From the NCBI RefSeq assembly GCF_020164475.1, contig NZ_JAIQWX010000018.1:1-64000 (forward strand): 64,000 nt of DNA. The letters are read 5' to 3'. Shown piece by piece: positions 1 to 8,430 of the stretch (position 1 is its first letter; the number at the start of each line of letters is the position of its first letter). The notes beneath the pieces are model-generated. The model was not told the origin of the DNA. It saw nothing but the letters and a program-made list of their open reading frames with translations, and ran no database searches. The position numbers and the translations under genes were made by a program. The stretch comes from Pseudomonas sp. REP124 (lineage in GTDB: Bacteria; Pseudomonadota; Gammaproteobacteria; Pseudomonadales; Pseudomonadaceae).

Positions 1-1440
1 CGGCGAGCTGAGGGTCTTGAACACGCTGCGGGTCTTGTTCGCCGGCAGCGGGTACGGCACCGGATGTTCCTTGTGGTACAGGCAGCCGCTGATCAAGGGT
101 TGATCGGGGTCGCCTTCGAGGAAGGTGACCAGCACTTCCATGCCGATCCGCGGGATGGCGATGCCGCCGTAGCGGGCCCCGGCCCAGTCCGAGGAGACGC
201 GCAGCCAGCAGCTGCTTTTGTCGTCGCCCTGGCCTTCACGGTCCCAGTGGAACTGCACCTTGACTCGGCCGTACTCGTCGCAATGGATTTCCTCGCCCTG
301 CGGGCCGGTGACCACGGCAGTCTGGCTGCCGAGAACCCGTGGTTTGGGATGTCGCAGTGGCGGGCGGTAGTGTGCATCCCACGGCGTGGCCTTGAAGCGG
401 TTGCGATAGCCCTGAGTTAACCCATCCTTCAATGTGCTGAAGTCGCTGGTCACCGACTCCTCCAGCACTTGCGGCTGTTCGCCTTCATGAGTGACTTCGG
501 TGAGCAGCCAAAGGTCGTTCCACTTGCCGTTCGGGTGCTCGGTCAGGGAGAGAAAGTGTCCGCTGACCAGCAACGGCTGATCGCTCTCACCTTCGGCGAG
601 CCGGAAGTCGCTACGATGGCGTTCGAGGGCGCGTTTGGCCAGGTGCCGGCCCCGCTCGCGGTCAACGAAACGCCCCGGGTAGTCGTAGTCTTCGAGGTCG
701 GGCCGCGCGTCGATACGGTTTTCACTTTCGAGGGTGATGCGCGGAATTTCGAAGTGGTAATCGCGGCGGGTGGTGCGGCTGGTGCGGGTTTCCAGGCGCA
801 GGTTGAAGCGTTTGATCACAGGTTCGCTGGCGACCAAACCCGAGTCCTGCAGATAGGCGACCGGCGCCAGTTTCGGGAACACCGTCTGATCATCGCCGAA
901 GACCAGCGTGTGGTCGGTGGCGCTGTGCCAGAAGTGGTAGTGGATACCTTCTTCCTCGCACAGACGCTGAATGAAGTGCAGATCCGATTCATCGTATTGC
1001 ACGCAGTACGGACGCTCGGGATAACGCGAGCCGAGGTTGAACTGGTAGACGTTGCGCAGGATGCCGTGCTCTTCGAGGATCTGGCCGATGATCTTCGGCA
1101 CGCTGAGGTTCTGGAAAATCCGCTGGTTGATGCGGTGTGCCAGGTACGCCAGTTGCGGGCGAAGAGTCACGGAGTAGCGCGTCAGACGCTTGCCGTTGTC
1201 GCCTTGCGCGGCGCGGTAAATCACACCGTGAATGCCGCTGCCACCATTGGAAAGCTGCAGGAACGCCGGTTTGTGCAGCAGGGTTTCGAGGTCCAGCGAT
1301 GAGCGCTCGCTGACCAGTTCCACTTCGAAGGCATACGGCTGGCTGATGGCCTCTCGACCGCGCAGGGACAGCACCTGAAAGTCGCTGGAAAGCCCTTCGA
1401 TGGTCAGGGCGAATTGGGGTTGATTGGCGGGTGCGAACAT
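1..1440 (-). CDS. vgrG: Type VI secretion tip protein VgrG (C-terminus beyond window)
   Basis: Reads open from an ATG at 1440 to the window edge, giving 480 codons of the N-terminal part. The translation begins MFAPANQPQFALTIEG and continues through the phage gp27-like barrels. It ends in the gp5-like OB-fold and start of the beta-helix (WLRVSSDWAGARYGG, then PANKTRSVFKTLSSP), which is typical VgrG. A GAGGAA ribosome site precedes the start. VgrG trimers form the spike that tips the Hcp tube and often carry effectors. Here the C-terminal part, where any effector domain or partner gene would lie, is missing. It lies 118 bp downstream of hcp on the same strand, so hcp-vgrG is probably an orphan effector module transcribed toward the window edge. 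No core T6SS structural genes are in view. Confidence 0.95.
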   Translation of the reverse strand, partial: MFAPANQPQFALTIEGLSSDFQVLSLRGREAISQPYAFEVELVSERSSLDLETLLHKPAFLQLSNGGSGIHGVIYRAAQGDNGKRLTRYSVTLRPQLAYLAHRINQRIFQNLSVPKIIGQILEEHGILRNVYQFNLGSRYPERPYCVQYDESDLHFIQRLCEEEGIHYHFWHSATDHTLVFGDDQTVFPKLAPVAYLQDSGLVASEPVIKRFNLRLETRTSRTTRRDYHFEIPRITLESENRIDARPDLEDYDYPGRFVDRERGRHLAKRALERHRSDFRLAEGESDQPLLVSGHFLSLTEHPNGKWNDLWLLTEVTHEGEQPQVLEESVTSDFSTLKDGLTQGYRNRFKATPWDAHYRPPLRHPKPRVLGSQTAVVTGPQGEEIHCDEYGRVKVQFHWDREGQGDDKSSCWLRVSSDWAGARYGGIAIPRIGMEVLVTFLEGDPDQPLISGCLYHKEHPVPYPLPANKTRSVFKTLSSP

Positions 1441-1511
1441 TCCGTGTTCCTCGTGCTGTGCTGCGTGCACCGATGGCTTGAAAGGCCTCGGCGCACGCGA
1501 ACGGTTTGAAG

Positions 1512-1540
1512 GGCATCGACCTGTTAGGTGGGTCGATGCC
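1512..1540 (-). terminator. Hairpin between hcp and vgrG
   Basis: A perfect 10-bp inverted repeat (GGCATCGACC at 1512-1521, GGTCGATGCC at 1531-1540) with a 9-nt loop lies in the 118-bp hcp-vgrG gap. No U-run follows on the minus strand, so it is more likely an attenuator or RNA-stability hairpin that keeps hcp mRNA more abundant than vgrG mRNA than a strong terminator. Confidence 0.4.
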
Positions 1541-1558
1541 TGTAACGGTCAGCTGCGA

Positions 1559-2074
1559 TTAAACGACGGGGACGCGCCAGTCATCGGAACCGGAAGTGCC
1601 GGAGACTTCGTGGGTCCAGGTGATTTTGCGGTAGGTGAAATGCACTTCTTCCAGGTGTGTGTAGTGCAGGTTTTCCGGGTCCTGGCAGTTGTGCATCTTG
1701 TTGTTGATGGCAACGATGATCGCGTCTTCCAGTTTGGTGGTGTAGTAGTGCTCCTGGGTGCCTTGCGCGGAGGTGCGGAACCACTGGATCTCGATTTCCG
1801 TCATGCGCTCTCCGGACGTCAGCGCGGCTTGCAGCAGCGGCGAAGCCTTGTCGAAGACCTTGGTGACCACAGCGGGTTTGTGAATGCGCTGGCCGGTTGG
1901 CTGACCGGATTGCGGGTCACGCGGGATGATCACGTCGTGGGTGAATGCCTGAACCATGACCTGGTCTTCATGACCTTCCTGGAAGGTGTTGCCCACGGAG
2001 TCGGCAGTGAAGGCGCCAGCGGTGATCAGGCCTTGTTTTTCGCCGGTAACGGACATGTATGCGGGTGTTGCCAT
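1559..2074 (-). CDS. hcp: Type VI secretion tube protein Hcp
   Basis: 171 residues starting MATPAYMSVTGEKQG, the usual Hcp1-family opening and length (about 160-175). Family features include the FTHDVIIPRDPQSGQPTG loop, the KPAVVTKVFDKASPLL strand-helix and a C-terminal KITWTHE strand. Hcp hexamers stack into the secreted inner tube of the T6SS and can chaperone small effectors. I chose the ATG at 2074 because AAGGAG lies just upstream. A longer reading to 2221 has no ribosome site and adds residues foreign to the family. It precedes vgrG, and its promoter region carries three repeated dyads (2247-2369). Confidence 0.95.
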   Translation of the reverse strand: MATPAYMSVTGEKQGLITAGAFTADSVGNTFQEGHEDQVMVQAFTHDVIIPRDPQSGQPTGQRIHKPAVVTKVFDKASPLLQAALTSGERMTEIEIQWFRTSAQGTQEHYYTTKLEDAIIVAINNKMHNCQDPENLHYTHLEEVHFTYRKITWTHEVSGTSGSDDWRVPVV

Positions 2075-2246
2075 GAGTGTGCTCCTTGCTGAAATTTCAG
2101 GGGTTCCCAGAGGGCAAAATCGCCCGGTGGGTGCCTGAGTCCTAGTCAAGGAACGTGCCAGAAATATTGAGGGCCAATGAAACCGGGTAGATGAAGAGGC
2201 TTTAGCCGATTTTTGAAACATTTCGACGCCAAATCACCCCAAAAAG

Positions 2247-2369
2247 TGCGCAAGAAGTTGCGCAGTGCTGTGCAACTTCTTGCGCACTCATCTGTAGGCC
2301 TCGAACGACATAGCGTGCAGAAAGGTGTCCACAGCTTTATCCACATTTTTTTGCGCAACTTCTTGCGCA
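2247..2369. promoter_or_regulatory. Three copies of an 18-bp dyad upstream of hcp
   Basis: The unit is TGCGCAA-N4-TTGCGCA. Copy 1 is 2247-2264 with spacer GAAG. Copy 2 is 2269-2286 with spacer CTTC and one mismatch. Copy 3 is 2352-2369, perfect with spacer CTTC. Copies 1 and 2 are inverted relative to each other and together form a 17-bp perfect inverted repeat (2245-2261 with 2272-2288). They sit 170-300 bp upstream of the hcp start and 160-280 bp upstream of the divergent DUF1028 gene. The arrangement resembles operator sites for a dimeric regulator; the regulator is unknown. Apart from this and the promoter block at 2442-2495, I see no gene in the 2075-2527 gap. Confidence 0.6.
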
Positions 2370-2441
2370 GTTGGGCTCTAACGCATCTTGCGATTTCAGG
2401 GGCGAAATAACGGCAATCACCTGCCCAGTTTTTTCCTCATC

Positions 2442-2495
2442 AATAGCCACAAAAAACCTGCTTTCTCCCTTCCCTGTGCATGAACAGAATACAAA
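2442..2495 (+). promoter_or_regulatory. Promoter block shared with the flavin monooxygenase gene
   Basis: Upstream of the DUF1028 start. AATAGCCACAAAAAAC at 2442 and TGAACAGAATACAAA at 2481 are separated by exactly the same distance (39 nt start to start) as AATAACGACAAAAATC at 8431 and TGAACACAATACAAA at 8470. Preceding T-runs (CAGTTTTTTC against CAGCTTTTTTC) also match. I read it as a shared promoter and operator, possibly for the LysR protein encoded at 4488-5420. Confidence 0.5.
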
Positions 2496-2527
2496 TTCCC
2501 ACGCACAGGAAACGACAGGAGTAAGTC

Positions 2528-3205
2528 ATGACGTTCTCGATTATCGGACGTTGCCCCGAGACCGGGCAGCTAGGCATCGCCATCAGTTCTTCAAGCATTG
2601 CGGTGGGCGCGCGTTGTCCCTGGGCGCGGGCAGGGGTCGGGGCGGTGTCTACGCAGAACATCACGCTGCCGGCGCTGGGACCGCAGATTCTCGATCTGCT
2701 GGAGCACCAGCATCTGGAGGCCGAGGCCGCGCTGGACAAGGCCCTGAGTGCCAACGGCTGGAGCCAGTATCGGCAGGTCACGGTGATCGATGCGTCCGGG
2801 CGGATTGCCTGTTTCAGTGGCAAGGAGTCGCTGGGCGTGCACAACGCCGTGAAGGGCGAGCAGTGCGTGGCGGCGGGCAATCTGCTCAGCGATGTACGGG
2901 TGATCGAGGCCATGGTTGAGGCGTTCGAGGCCGAGCCCGGGCAGTTGGCGGATCGCCTGCTGGCGGCGATGCAGGCTGCCATGGCTGCCGGTGGCGAGGC
3001 TGGGCCGGTGCATTCCGCGGCGCTGAAAGTGGTGGGCGATTACACCTGGCCGATCATCGATTTGCGGGTCGACTGGGCCGAGGAAGATCCCATCGGTCAG
3101 CTCGCCGGTCTCTGGCAGGCCTACCGATCGCAAATGCAGGACTATCTGACCCGCGCGCTCAACCCGACAGCGGCACCGAGCTACGGAGTGCCGGGGGATG
3201 AGTGA
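2528..3205 (+). CDS. DUF1028 family protein (Ntn-hydrolase-like fold)
   Basis: 225 residues opening MTFSIIGRCPETGQLGIAIS and continuing through SSIAVGARCPWARAGVGAV and STQNITLPALGP, the conserved N-terminal half of DUF1028. The family is predicted to have an Ntn-hydrolase-like fold, which would suit amide-bond hydrolysis; no reaction is established to my knowledge. Start: ATG with CAGGAG eight bases upstream. It overlaps the next gene by 8 bases, so the two are translationally coupled, and DUF1028 proteins do recur beside M20 peptidases. It probably acts on an N-acylated substrate of the cluster running to 10.3 kb. Confidence 0.85.
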   Translation: MTFSIIGRCPETGQLGIAISSSSIAVGARCPWARAGVGAVSTQNITLPALGPQILDLLEHQHLEAEAALDKALSANGWSQYRQVTVIDASGRIACFSGKESLGVHNAVKGEQCVAAGNLLSDVRVIEAMVEAFEAEPGQLADRLLAAMQAAMAAGGEAGPVHSAALKVVGDYTWPIIDLRVDWAEEDPIGQLAGLWQAYRSQMQDYLTRALNPTAAPSYGVPGDE

Positions 3206-4370
3206 AGTCTCCAGCCGCGACCTGCTGGAGCGCCTGGTCGGCTTTGCTACGGTCAGCCGCGACTCCAACCTGGAACTGATTCGCTTCATCCAGTATTACC
3301 TGGCCGGGCATGGCGTGCAGAGCGAGCTGTTCTACAACGACGAAGGCACCAAGGCCAATCTGTTCGCCAGCATTGGCCCGCAGACCTCCGGCGGCGTGGT
3401 GCTTTCGGGCCACACCGATGTGGTGCCGGTCGACGGGCAAGCCTGGACGGTGGAACCGTTTCGCCTGAGCGAAAACAATGGGCGTCTCTACGGGCGCGGC
3501 ACGGCGGACATGAAAGGCTTCATCGCTTCGGTGCTCGCGGCGGTTCCGCTCTTTGTGCAGCGCCCCCTTCGGGTCCCGGTGCATCTGGCGTTTTCTTACG
3601 ATGAAGAAGTGGGTTGCCTGGGCGTCCGGCCGATGCTCGAAGAGCTGCAGAAGCGTCCGCACAAACCCGCACTCTGCCTGATCGGCGAACCCACCGAGCT
3701 CAAACCCGTGCTCGGTCACAAGGGCAAACTGGCGATGCGTTGTGAAGTGCGCGGTGCCGCCTGCCATTCGGCCTACGCGCCTTATGGGGTCAATGCGATC
3801 GAGTACGCCGCGCAGCTGATCGGTCGGTTGGGCAGCATCGGCGAGCAGCTGGCGCATCCCGATCACCATGACTCGCGTTTCGATCCGCCGTATTCCACGG
3901 TGCAAACCGGGGTGATCAAAGGTGGCAGGGCATTGAACATCGTACCGGCTGAATGCGAGTTCGATTTCGAGGTGAGGGCGCTGCCGAACTTCGATGCCCA
4001 GCAGGTGGCCAGCCAGTTGCAGGCGTACGCCGAGCAGCACCTGTTGCCGAAGATGCGGGCAGTCCAGGCGGATACGGATATCAGGTTGCGGCCGCTGAGT
4101 GCCTATCCCGGTTTGGCCACGCCACCGGAGAGTGAGGCGGCGCGGTTGCTGGCGATCCTTAGCCAGTCTTCGGATTTCGGCACCGTGGCTTTTGGTACCG
4201 AGGGTGGGCTGTTCGAGCAGGCCGGGATTCCGACGGTGGTGTGCGGGCCTGGCAGCATGGATCAGGGGCACAAGCCTGATGAGTTCATCTCCGTGGAGCA
4301 GTTGCGCGGGTGTGATGCGATGTTGGGGCGGTTGGCGGATTATCTGAGTGACGTTATCGCGCCGTTGTAG
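3198..4370 (+). CDS. argE: M20 family deacylase, acetylornithine deacetylase (ArgE)-like
   Basis: 390 residues, the usual ArgE length. Di-zinc M20 signatures are visible: SGHTDVVPVDGQAW (His and Asp ligands), GRGTADMKGF, then DEEVGCLGVRPML with the catalytic Glu pair, and GPGSMDQGHKPDEF near the C-terminus carrying the last His ligand. The central dimerisation domain (residues about 180-290) is present. The family removes N-acetyl or other N-acyl groups from amino acids in the cytoplasm. Pseudomonads usually recycle acetyl groups with ArgJ, and this gene is coupled to a DUF1028 gene in a catabolic cluster. I therefore infer a catabolic N-acyl amino acid substrate, and the ArgE name reflects homology rather than role. 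Confidence 0.85.
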   Translation: MSEVSSRDLLERLVGFATVSRDSNLELIRFIQYYLAGHGVQSELFYNDEGTKANLFASIGPQTSGGVVLSGHTDVVPVDGQAWTVEPFRLSENNGRLYGRGTADMKGFIASVLAAVPLFVQRPLRVPVHLAFSYDEEVGCLGVRPMLEELQKRPHKPALCLIGEPTELKPVLGHKGKLAMRCEVRGAACHSAYAPYGVNAIEYAAQLIGRLGSIGEQLAHPDHHDSRFDPPYSTVQTGVIKGGRALNIVPAECEFDFEVRALPNFDAQQVASQLQAYAEQHLLPKMRAVQADTDIRLRPLSAYPGLATPPESEAARLLAILSQSSDFGTVAFGTEGGLFEQAGIPTVVCGPGSMDQGHKPDEFISVEQLRGCDAMLGRLADYLSDVIAPL

Positions 4371-4374
4371 CTTC

Positions 4375-4476
4375 CTGTAGGAGCGAGCACGCTCGCGATG
4401 GACTCCCAAACACCGCGGGGTGTCAGGCTGCCAGCGTTATCGTTGACGTCCATCGCGAGCGTGCTCGCTCCTACAG
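4375..4476. repeat. REPIN (two inverted REP palindromes)
   Basis: CTGTAGGAGCGAGCACGCTC at 4375 is repeated in inverted orientation ending at 4476, with a spacer of about 45 bp carrying the usual GCGGGGTGTCAGG core. It lies between convergent genes. Confidence 0.9.
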
Positions 4477-4487
4477 GGGAATAGTGT

Positions 4488-5420
4488 TCAGGGCTGGTTT
4501 TGATGGGCAACCTTCTGACTCAACTGCTCCCGACAAAAATCCACGAACAACTGCGCAGGCTTGGTCAGCTGACTGCGCTTGAGGTGAGCGGACGCCAGGC
4601 CCGAGGTGGTCACTGGCTCGGTGATGTCGACTGAAACCACCTTTTTCCCATCATAAGTGCATTCCGAATGCGGCCGGGTCACCAGGATCGAGAATCCGAA
4701 GCCCTGGCCGACCATGCCGCGCACCATCTCGATCGACGGCGAACTGAACACGATGTTCGGCGTCAGCTCCAGTTCGTGGAACAGGCTGACAAAGTAGGTT
4801 CGACTCGGTTGTACATCGAGCAGGATCATCGGCTCGCCGCACAGATCCCTCAACGAAATCGACTGTTGATCAGCGAAGCGGTGCCCTTCAGGCAGCAGGA
4901 TGTACGGCTTTTGCGGGGGCATCAGCGGCGTGGTCTGGATGGTGCTGTCCAGCCCGTGATCGTAGAGGAAGGCGACGTCGAAGGTGCCGGCGGTCAAGCC
5001 TTGCACCAGGTCCTGCTGCTCGCCGTCGCGGATGCGGATATCGACGCCCGGGTACAGCTTGCGAAAGTCGGCAATCAACTGCGGCAGGTACAGCGGAGCG
5101 ACCGTCTCGAAGCAGCCGATGTCGATCTGCCCGGACACCGTATCGTTATCCGCCAGCGCATTCTGTTCGAACTCCCGGGCCATGCGCAGCAGCTCCTGCG
5201 CCTTGTGGTAGAAGCGCGTGCCGGTGGGCGTCAGGGACACGCCCTGGGCATGGTGGCGGATGAACAACTGGACGTTGAACGACTCTTCCAGGCTCTTGAT
5301 CGCCGTCGACACCGAAGGCTGCGCGATGTAGAGCTGCCTCGACGCCTCCGCGACGCTGCCGGCTTCCACCGTGGTGACGAAGTACTTGAGTTGCCGCAAG
5401 GTATAGGAAGCCACACGCAC
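4488..5420 (-). CDS. LysR-family transcriptional regulator
   Basis: 310 residues. The N-terminal winged helix-turn-helix (LRQLKYFVTTVEAGSVAEAS, then QLYIAQPSVSTAIKSLEE) is followed by a linker helix and a periplasmic-binding-protein-like effector domain (residues about 95-300). The start is a GTG at 5420 with AAAGAGG upstream; a second in-frame GTG at 5414 is possible. It is divergent from the aldehyde dehydrogenase gene across a 210-bp gap, the standard layout for a LysR activator and its target. It is the only regulator inside the 2.5-10.3 kb cluster, so I infer that it controls the whole cluster. The inducer is unknown. Confidence 0.9.
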   Translation of the reverse strand: MRVASYTLRQLKYFVTTVEAGSVAEASRQLYIAQPSVSTAIKSLEESFNVQLFIRHHAQGVSLTPTGTRFYHKAQELLRMAREFEQNALADNDTVSGQIDIGCFETVAPLYLPQLIADFRKLYPGVDIRIRDGEQQDLVQGLTAGTFDVAFLYDHGLDSTIQTTPLMPPQKPYILLPEGHRFADQQSISLRDLCGEPMILLDVQPSRTYFVSLFHELELTPNIVFSSPSIEMVRGMVGQGFGFSILVTRPHSECTYDGKKVVSVDITEPVTTSGLASAHLKRSQLTKPAQLFVDFCREQLSQKVAHQNQP

Positions 5421-5597
5421 CTCTTTGTTTTCGCTGACGCAAGAATGCCTGGCTGAACCTTACCTCATGGCGGGTCCGGGCTGGCCAAACCCTTGCCAAG
5501 TTTTTTCTTATGTCCCGAGCATATTTTTACTAATTTTCCGATTCGCACGGCTGACGCACTATCTGCCCAATCAGATAGCAACCCCATATAACAACCC

Positions 5598-5615
5598 CGA
5601 CCATCCAAATGGTCG
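5598..5615 (+). promoter_or_regulatory. Perfect dyad in the aldehyde dehydrogenase leader
   Basis: CGACCAT-CCAA-ATGGTCG ends 15 bases before the GTG start, directly upstream of the AAGGGAG ribosome site. It could be an operator half-pair or a leader hairpin that influences translation. Confidence 0.4.
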
Positions 5616-5630
5616 TAAAGGGAGCGTAGC

Positions 5631-7121
5631 GTGTTCGACCTCGACTACTGGCAGCAGAGAGCTGCCCGGCAAACCTTCTCCGATAAAGCCTTGATCGATG
5701 GCCGGCAGATCTCTGCCGCTTCAGGCGCGACATTCGACTCGATCAACCCGGCCACCAACCAGTTGCTGGCCCGCGTTGCAGCCTGTGGCGAAGTCGAAGT
5801 GGACATGGCCGTTCGCAGTGCCCGCCGTGCTTTCAACGAAGGCCCTTGGGCACGCATGGCACCGGTGGAACGCAAGCGCGTGCTGCTGCGCCTGTCCGAG
5901 CTGATGCTGGCCCATCGCGAAGAACTGGCCCTGCTCGATTCCCTCGACATGGGCAAACCGGTGATGGATGCCTACAACATCGACGTACCGGGCGCTGCCC
6001 ACGTGTTCGCCTGGTACGGCGAGGCGCTGGACAAGCTCTACGATCAGGTCGCACCCACCGCGCCATCGGCGCTGGCGACCATCACTCGCGAACCTCTGGG
6101 CGTCATCGCTGCCGTTGTGCCGTGGAATTTCCCGTTGGACATGGCGGCCTGGAAGCTCGCACCGGCCCTGGCCGCCGGCAACAGCGTGGTGCTCAAGCCC
6201 GCCGAGCAATCGCCGTTCTCGGCCCTGCGTCTGGCGGAACTGGCGCTGGAAGCCGGCTTGCCGGCCGGCGTGCTGAACGTGGTGCCGGGTCTGGGTGAGT
6301 CCGCCGGCAAGGCGCTGGGCCTGCATCCCGATGTCGATTGCCTGGTGTTCACCGGCTCGACCCAGGTGGGCAAATACTTCATGCAGTATTCCGCGCAGTC
6401 GAACCTCAAGCAGGTCTGGCTGGAGTGTGGCGGCAAGAGCCCGAGCCTGGTGTTCGATGACTGCCAGGATCTGGATCTGGCCGCGGAGAAAGCCGCGTTC
6501 GGCATCTTCTTCAACCAGGGCGAAGTCTGCTCGGCCAACTCGCGCCTGTATGTGCAGCGTTCGATCAAGGACGAGTTCATCGAACGGCTCATGGAAAAAG
6601 CCAAAGCCTGGATGCCGGGCGATCCGTTGAACCCGGCAAGCCGCGCCGGCGCCATCGTCGATGCCAGCCAGGCCGCGCGGGTGATGAGCTTTATCGAGCG
6701 TGCCGGGCAGGACGGCGCGCGACTGGTCACAGGTGGTCGGCGCTTGAGCTTCAACGGCTCCGACAACTTCATCGAGCCGACCATTTTTGCCGACGTCGCC
6801 CAGGACGCACACCTGTCCCGCGAAGAGGTCTTCGGGCCCGTGCTGGCGATCTCCACCTTCGACAGCGAAGAGCAGGCGGTGCAACTGGCCAACGACAGCA
6901 TCTATGGCCTGGCGGCCTCGGTCTGGAGCGACGATTTGAATCGCGCACACCGCGTGTCCCGCGCCTTGAAGGCGGGCACCGTGTCGGTCAATACCGTCGA
7001 CGCCCTGGACGTCACCGTGCCATTCGGTGGCGGCAAGCAGTCGGGTTTTGGTCGTGACTTGTCACTGCACTCTTTCGATAAGTACACCCATTTGAAAACC
7101 ACCTGGTTTCAATTGCGTTGA
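5631..7121 (+). CDS. NAD(P)-dependent aldehyde dehydrogenase, PuuC-like
   Basis: 496 residues, normal for the family. It shows the cofactor motif PWNFPLDMAAWKLAPAL (about 165), the general base Glu265 in WLECGGKSPS, and the catalytic Cys300 in FFNQGEVCSANSR. The C-terminal PFGGGKQSGFGRD signature is also present. It resembles gamma-glutamyl-gamma-aminobutyraldehyde dehydrogenases, so it probably oxidises an amino-aldehyde to an acid in the cytoplasm. The start is GTG, with AAGGGAG nine bases upstream. It is divergent from the LysR gene and followed by a hairpin, then the PotD-like gene. An amine-derived aldehyde as substrate is inference from neighbours. Confidence 0.92.
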   Translation: MFDLDYWQQRAARQTFSDKALIDGRQISAASGATFDSINPATNQLLARVAACGEVEVDMAVRSARRAFNEGPWARMAPVERKRVLLRLSELMLAHREELALLDSLDMGKPVMDAYNIDVPGAAHVFAWYGEALDKLYDQVAPTAPSALATITREPLGVIAAVVPWNFPLDMAAWKLAPALAAGNSVVLKPAEQSPFSALRLAELALEAGLPAGVLNVVPGLGESAGKALGLHPDVDCLVFTGSTQVGKYFMQYSAQSNLKQVWLECGGKSPSLVFDDCQDLDLAAEKAAFGIFFNQGEVCSANSRLYVQRSIKDEFIERLMEKAKAWMPGDPLNPASRAGAIVDASQAARVMSFIERAGQDGARLVTGGRRLSFNGSDNFIEPTIFADVAQDAHLSREEVFGPVLAISTFDSEEQAVQLANDSIYGLAASVWSDDLNRAHRVSRALKAGTVSVNTVDALDVTVPFGGGKQSGFGRDLSLHSFDKYTHLKTTWFQLR

Positions 7122-7139
7122 ATTGCACTTGATTAATTA

Positions 7140-7164
7140 ACCGCGCACTCACTGTGTGCGGTTT
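7140..7164 (+). terminator. Hairpin after the aldehyde dehydrogenase gene
   Basis: ACCGCGCAC at 7140-7148 pairs with GTGTGCGGT at 7154-7162 (one G-U pair), followed by a short T-run. It is a moderate terminator separating the dehydrogenase from the binding-protein gene, which then needs its own promoter in 7165-7271. Confidence 0.5.
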
Positions 7165-7271
7165 GAAGAATAAAAAGATGTCCCGGCGCGGATGGTAAAT
7201 CGCGTATTTGCGACCGCGTGGTCGTGACTGCCTCAGTAACCAATCACAATTAAAAAGTGAGGGAGCTTTAT

Positions 7272-8321
7272 ATGTTCAAGTCTTCGAGCGTTACAGCGGT
7301 TGCTGGTATTTCAGCACTACTTGCATTCACGGCACCGGTCATCGCTCATTCCGAGAGCCTGACGGTGATTTCCTTCGGCGGTGCCACCAAGGCGGCGCAG
7401 GAAGGGGCTTACTTCAAACCCTTTGAAAGCAGCGGCGCCGGCAAGGTGGTGGTCGGCGAGTACAGCGGTGAGCTGTCCAAGGTCAAAGCCATGGTCGATG
7501 TCGGCCAAGTCAGCTGGGATGTTGTCGAGGTGGAAAGCCCAGAGCTGGTGCGCGGCTGCGAGGAGGGCCTGTTCGAACGGATCGATCCGGCCCTGATCGG
7601 TGATGCCGGCAACTACCTGCCGGGTGCCGTCAGCGAGTGCGGTGTGGCCAGTTATGTGTGGTCGATGGTGCTGGCTTACAACGCGGGCAAGGTGGGCGCG
7701 GCGCCGACGTCCTGGGCTGACATGTGGAACCTGCAGCAGTTTCCGGGCAAGCGCGGCCTGCGCAAGGGTGCCAAGTACACCCTGGAAGTGGCGCTGCTTG
7801 CCGATGGCGTGAAGCAGCAGGACCTCTACAAGGTGCTCAACACCAAGGAAGGCGTGGACCGGGCGTTCAAGAAACTCGATCAGATCAAGCCTTCGATCCA
7901 GTGGTGGGAAGCCGGCGCACAACCGCCGCAATGGCTGGCCGCGGGCGATGTGGTGATGTCCGCCGCCTACAACGGGCGCATCGCCGTGGCGCAGAAGGAA
8001 GGCTCGAAACTGGCGATCTCATGGAACGGTCACCTCTACGATCCGGATCACTGGGCCATCGTCAAAGGCAGCCCGAACAAGACGCTGGCGCAGAAGTTCA
8101 TCGTGTTCGCCAGCCAGGCCAGCGGGCAGAAATCCTTCTCCACCCAGATCCCGTACGGGCCGATCCGCAAGGACGTGCTGGAGCAGTTGCCGGCTGACAC
8201 CCTGGCGCAACTGCCCACTGCTCAGGCCAACCTGGCTGAAGGGCAACTGGTGGACGCGACCTTCTGGGTTGATCACGGCGAAGAACTCGAAGAACGCTTT
8301 AACGCCTGGGCGGCACGCTAA
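7272..8321 (+). CDS. ABC transporter periplasmic substrate-binding protein, PotD-like
   Basis: 349 residues from the ATG at 7272, which has GAGGGAGC upstream; the longer reading from 7257 is rejected. A Sec signal peptide is clear: MFKSSSVTAVAGISALLAFT with cleavage near residue 26. The mature protein has polyamine-binding protein features: SLTVISFGGATKAAQEG, VGQVSWDVVEVESPEL, and GVASYVWSMVLAYN. It should bind a polyamine-like cation in the periplasm. No permease or ATPase gene is nearby, so it either serves a transporter encoded elsewhere or has become a stand-alone binding protein. It is flanked by terminator-like hairpins and is probably monocistronic. Confidence 0.88.
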   Translation: MFKSSSVTAVAGISALLAFTAPVIAHSESLTVISFGGATKAAQEGAYFKPFESSGAGKVVVGEYSGELSKVKAMVDVGQVSWDVVEVESPELVRGCEEGLFERIDPALIGDAGNYLPGAVSECGVASYVWSMVLAYNAGKVGAAPTSWADMWNLQQFPGKRGLRKGAKYTLEVALLADGVKQQDLYKVLNTKEGVDRAFKKLDQIKPSIQWWEAGAQPPQWLAAGDVVMSAAYNGRIAVAQKEGSKLAISWNGHLYDPDHWAIVKGSPNKTLAQKFIVFASQASGQKSFSTQIPYGPIRKDVLEQLPADTLAQLPTAQANLAEGQLVDATFWVDHGEELEERFNAWAAR

Positions 8322-8342
8322 GCACTGCCGGCTTTTAACAAC

Positions 8343-8386
8343 TAACGGGCTCGCGTCTTCGGACGTGCGCCCGTTATTTATTTTTA
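8343..8386 (+). terminator. Rho-independent terminator after the PotD-like gene
   Basis: TAACGGGC (8343-8350) pairs with GCCCGTTA (8369-8376). The internal stem CGTC-TTCG-GACG has a stable UUCG tetraloop, and a T-rich tail follows. Confidence 0.75.
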
Positions 8387-8430
8387 GTGCCAATAGTTGC
8401 CCGAAAAATCGGCACAGCTTTTTTCTGGTT

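Noticed and set aside
2213-2410. Overlapping short ORFs in both strands, one reading HSSVGLERHS like mistranslated tRNA regions
   Set aside because: No tRNA cloverleaf can be drawn here; the frames arise from the repeated TGCGCAA dyads.
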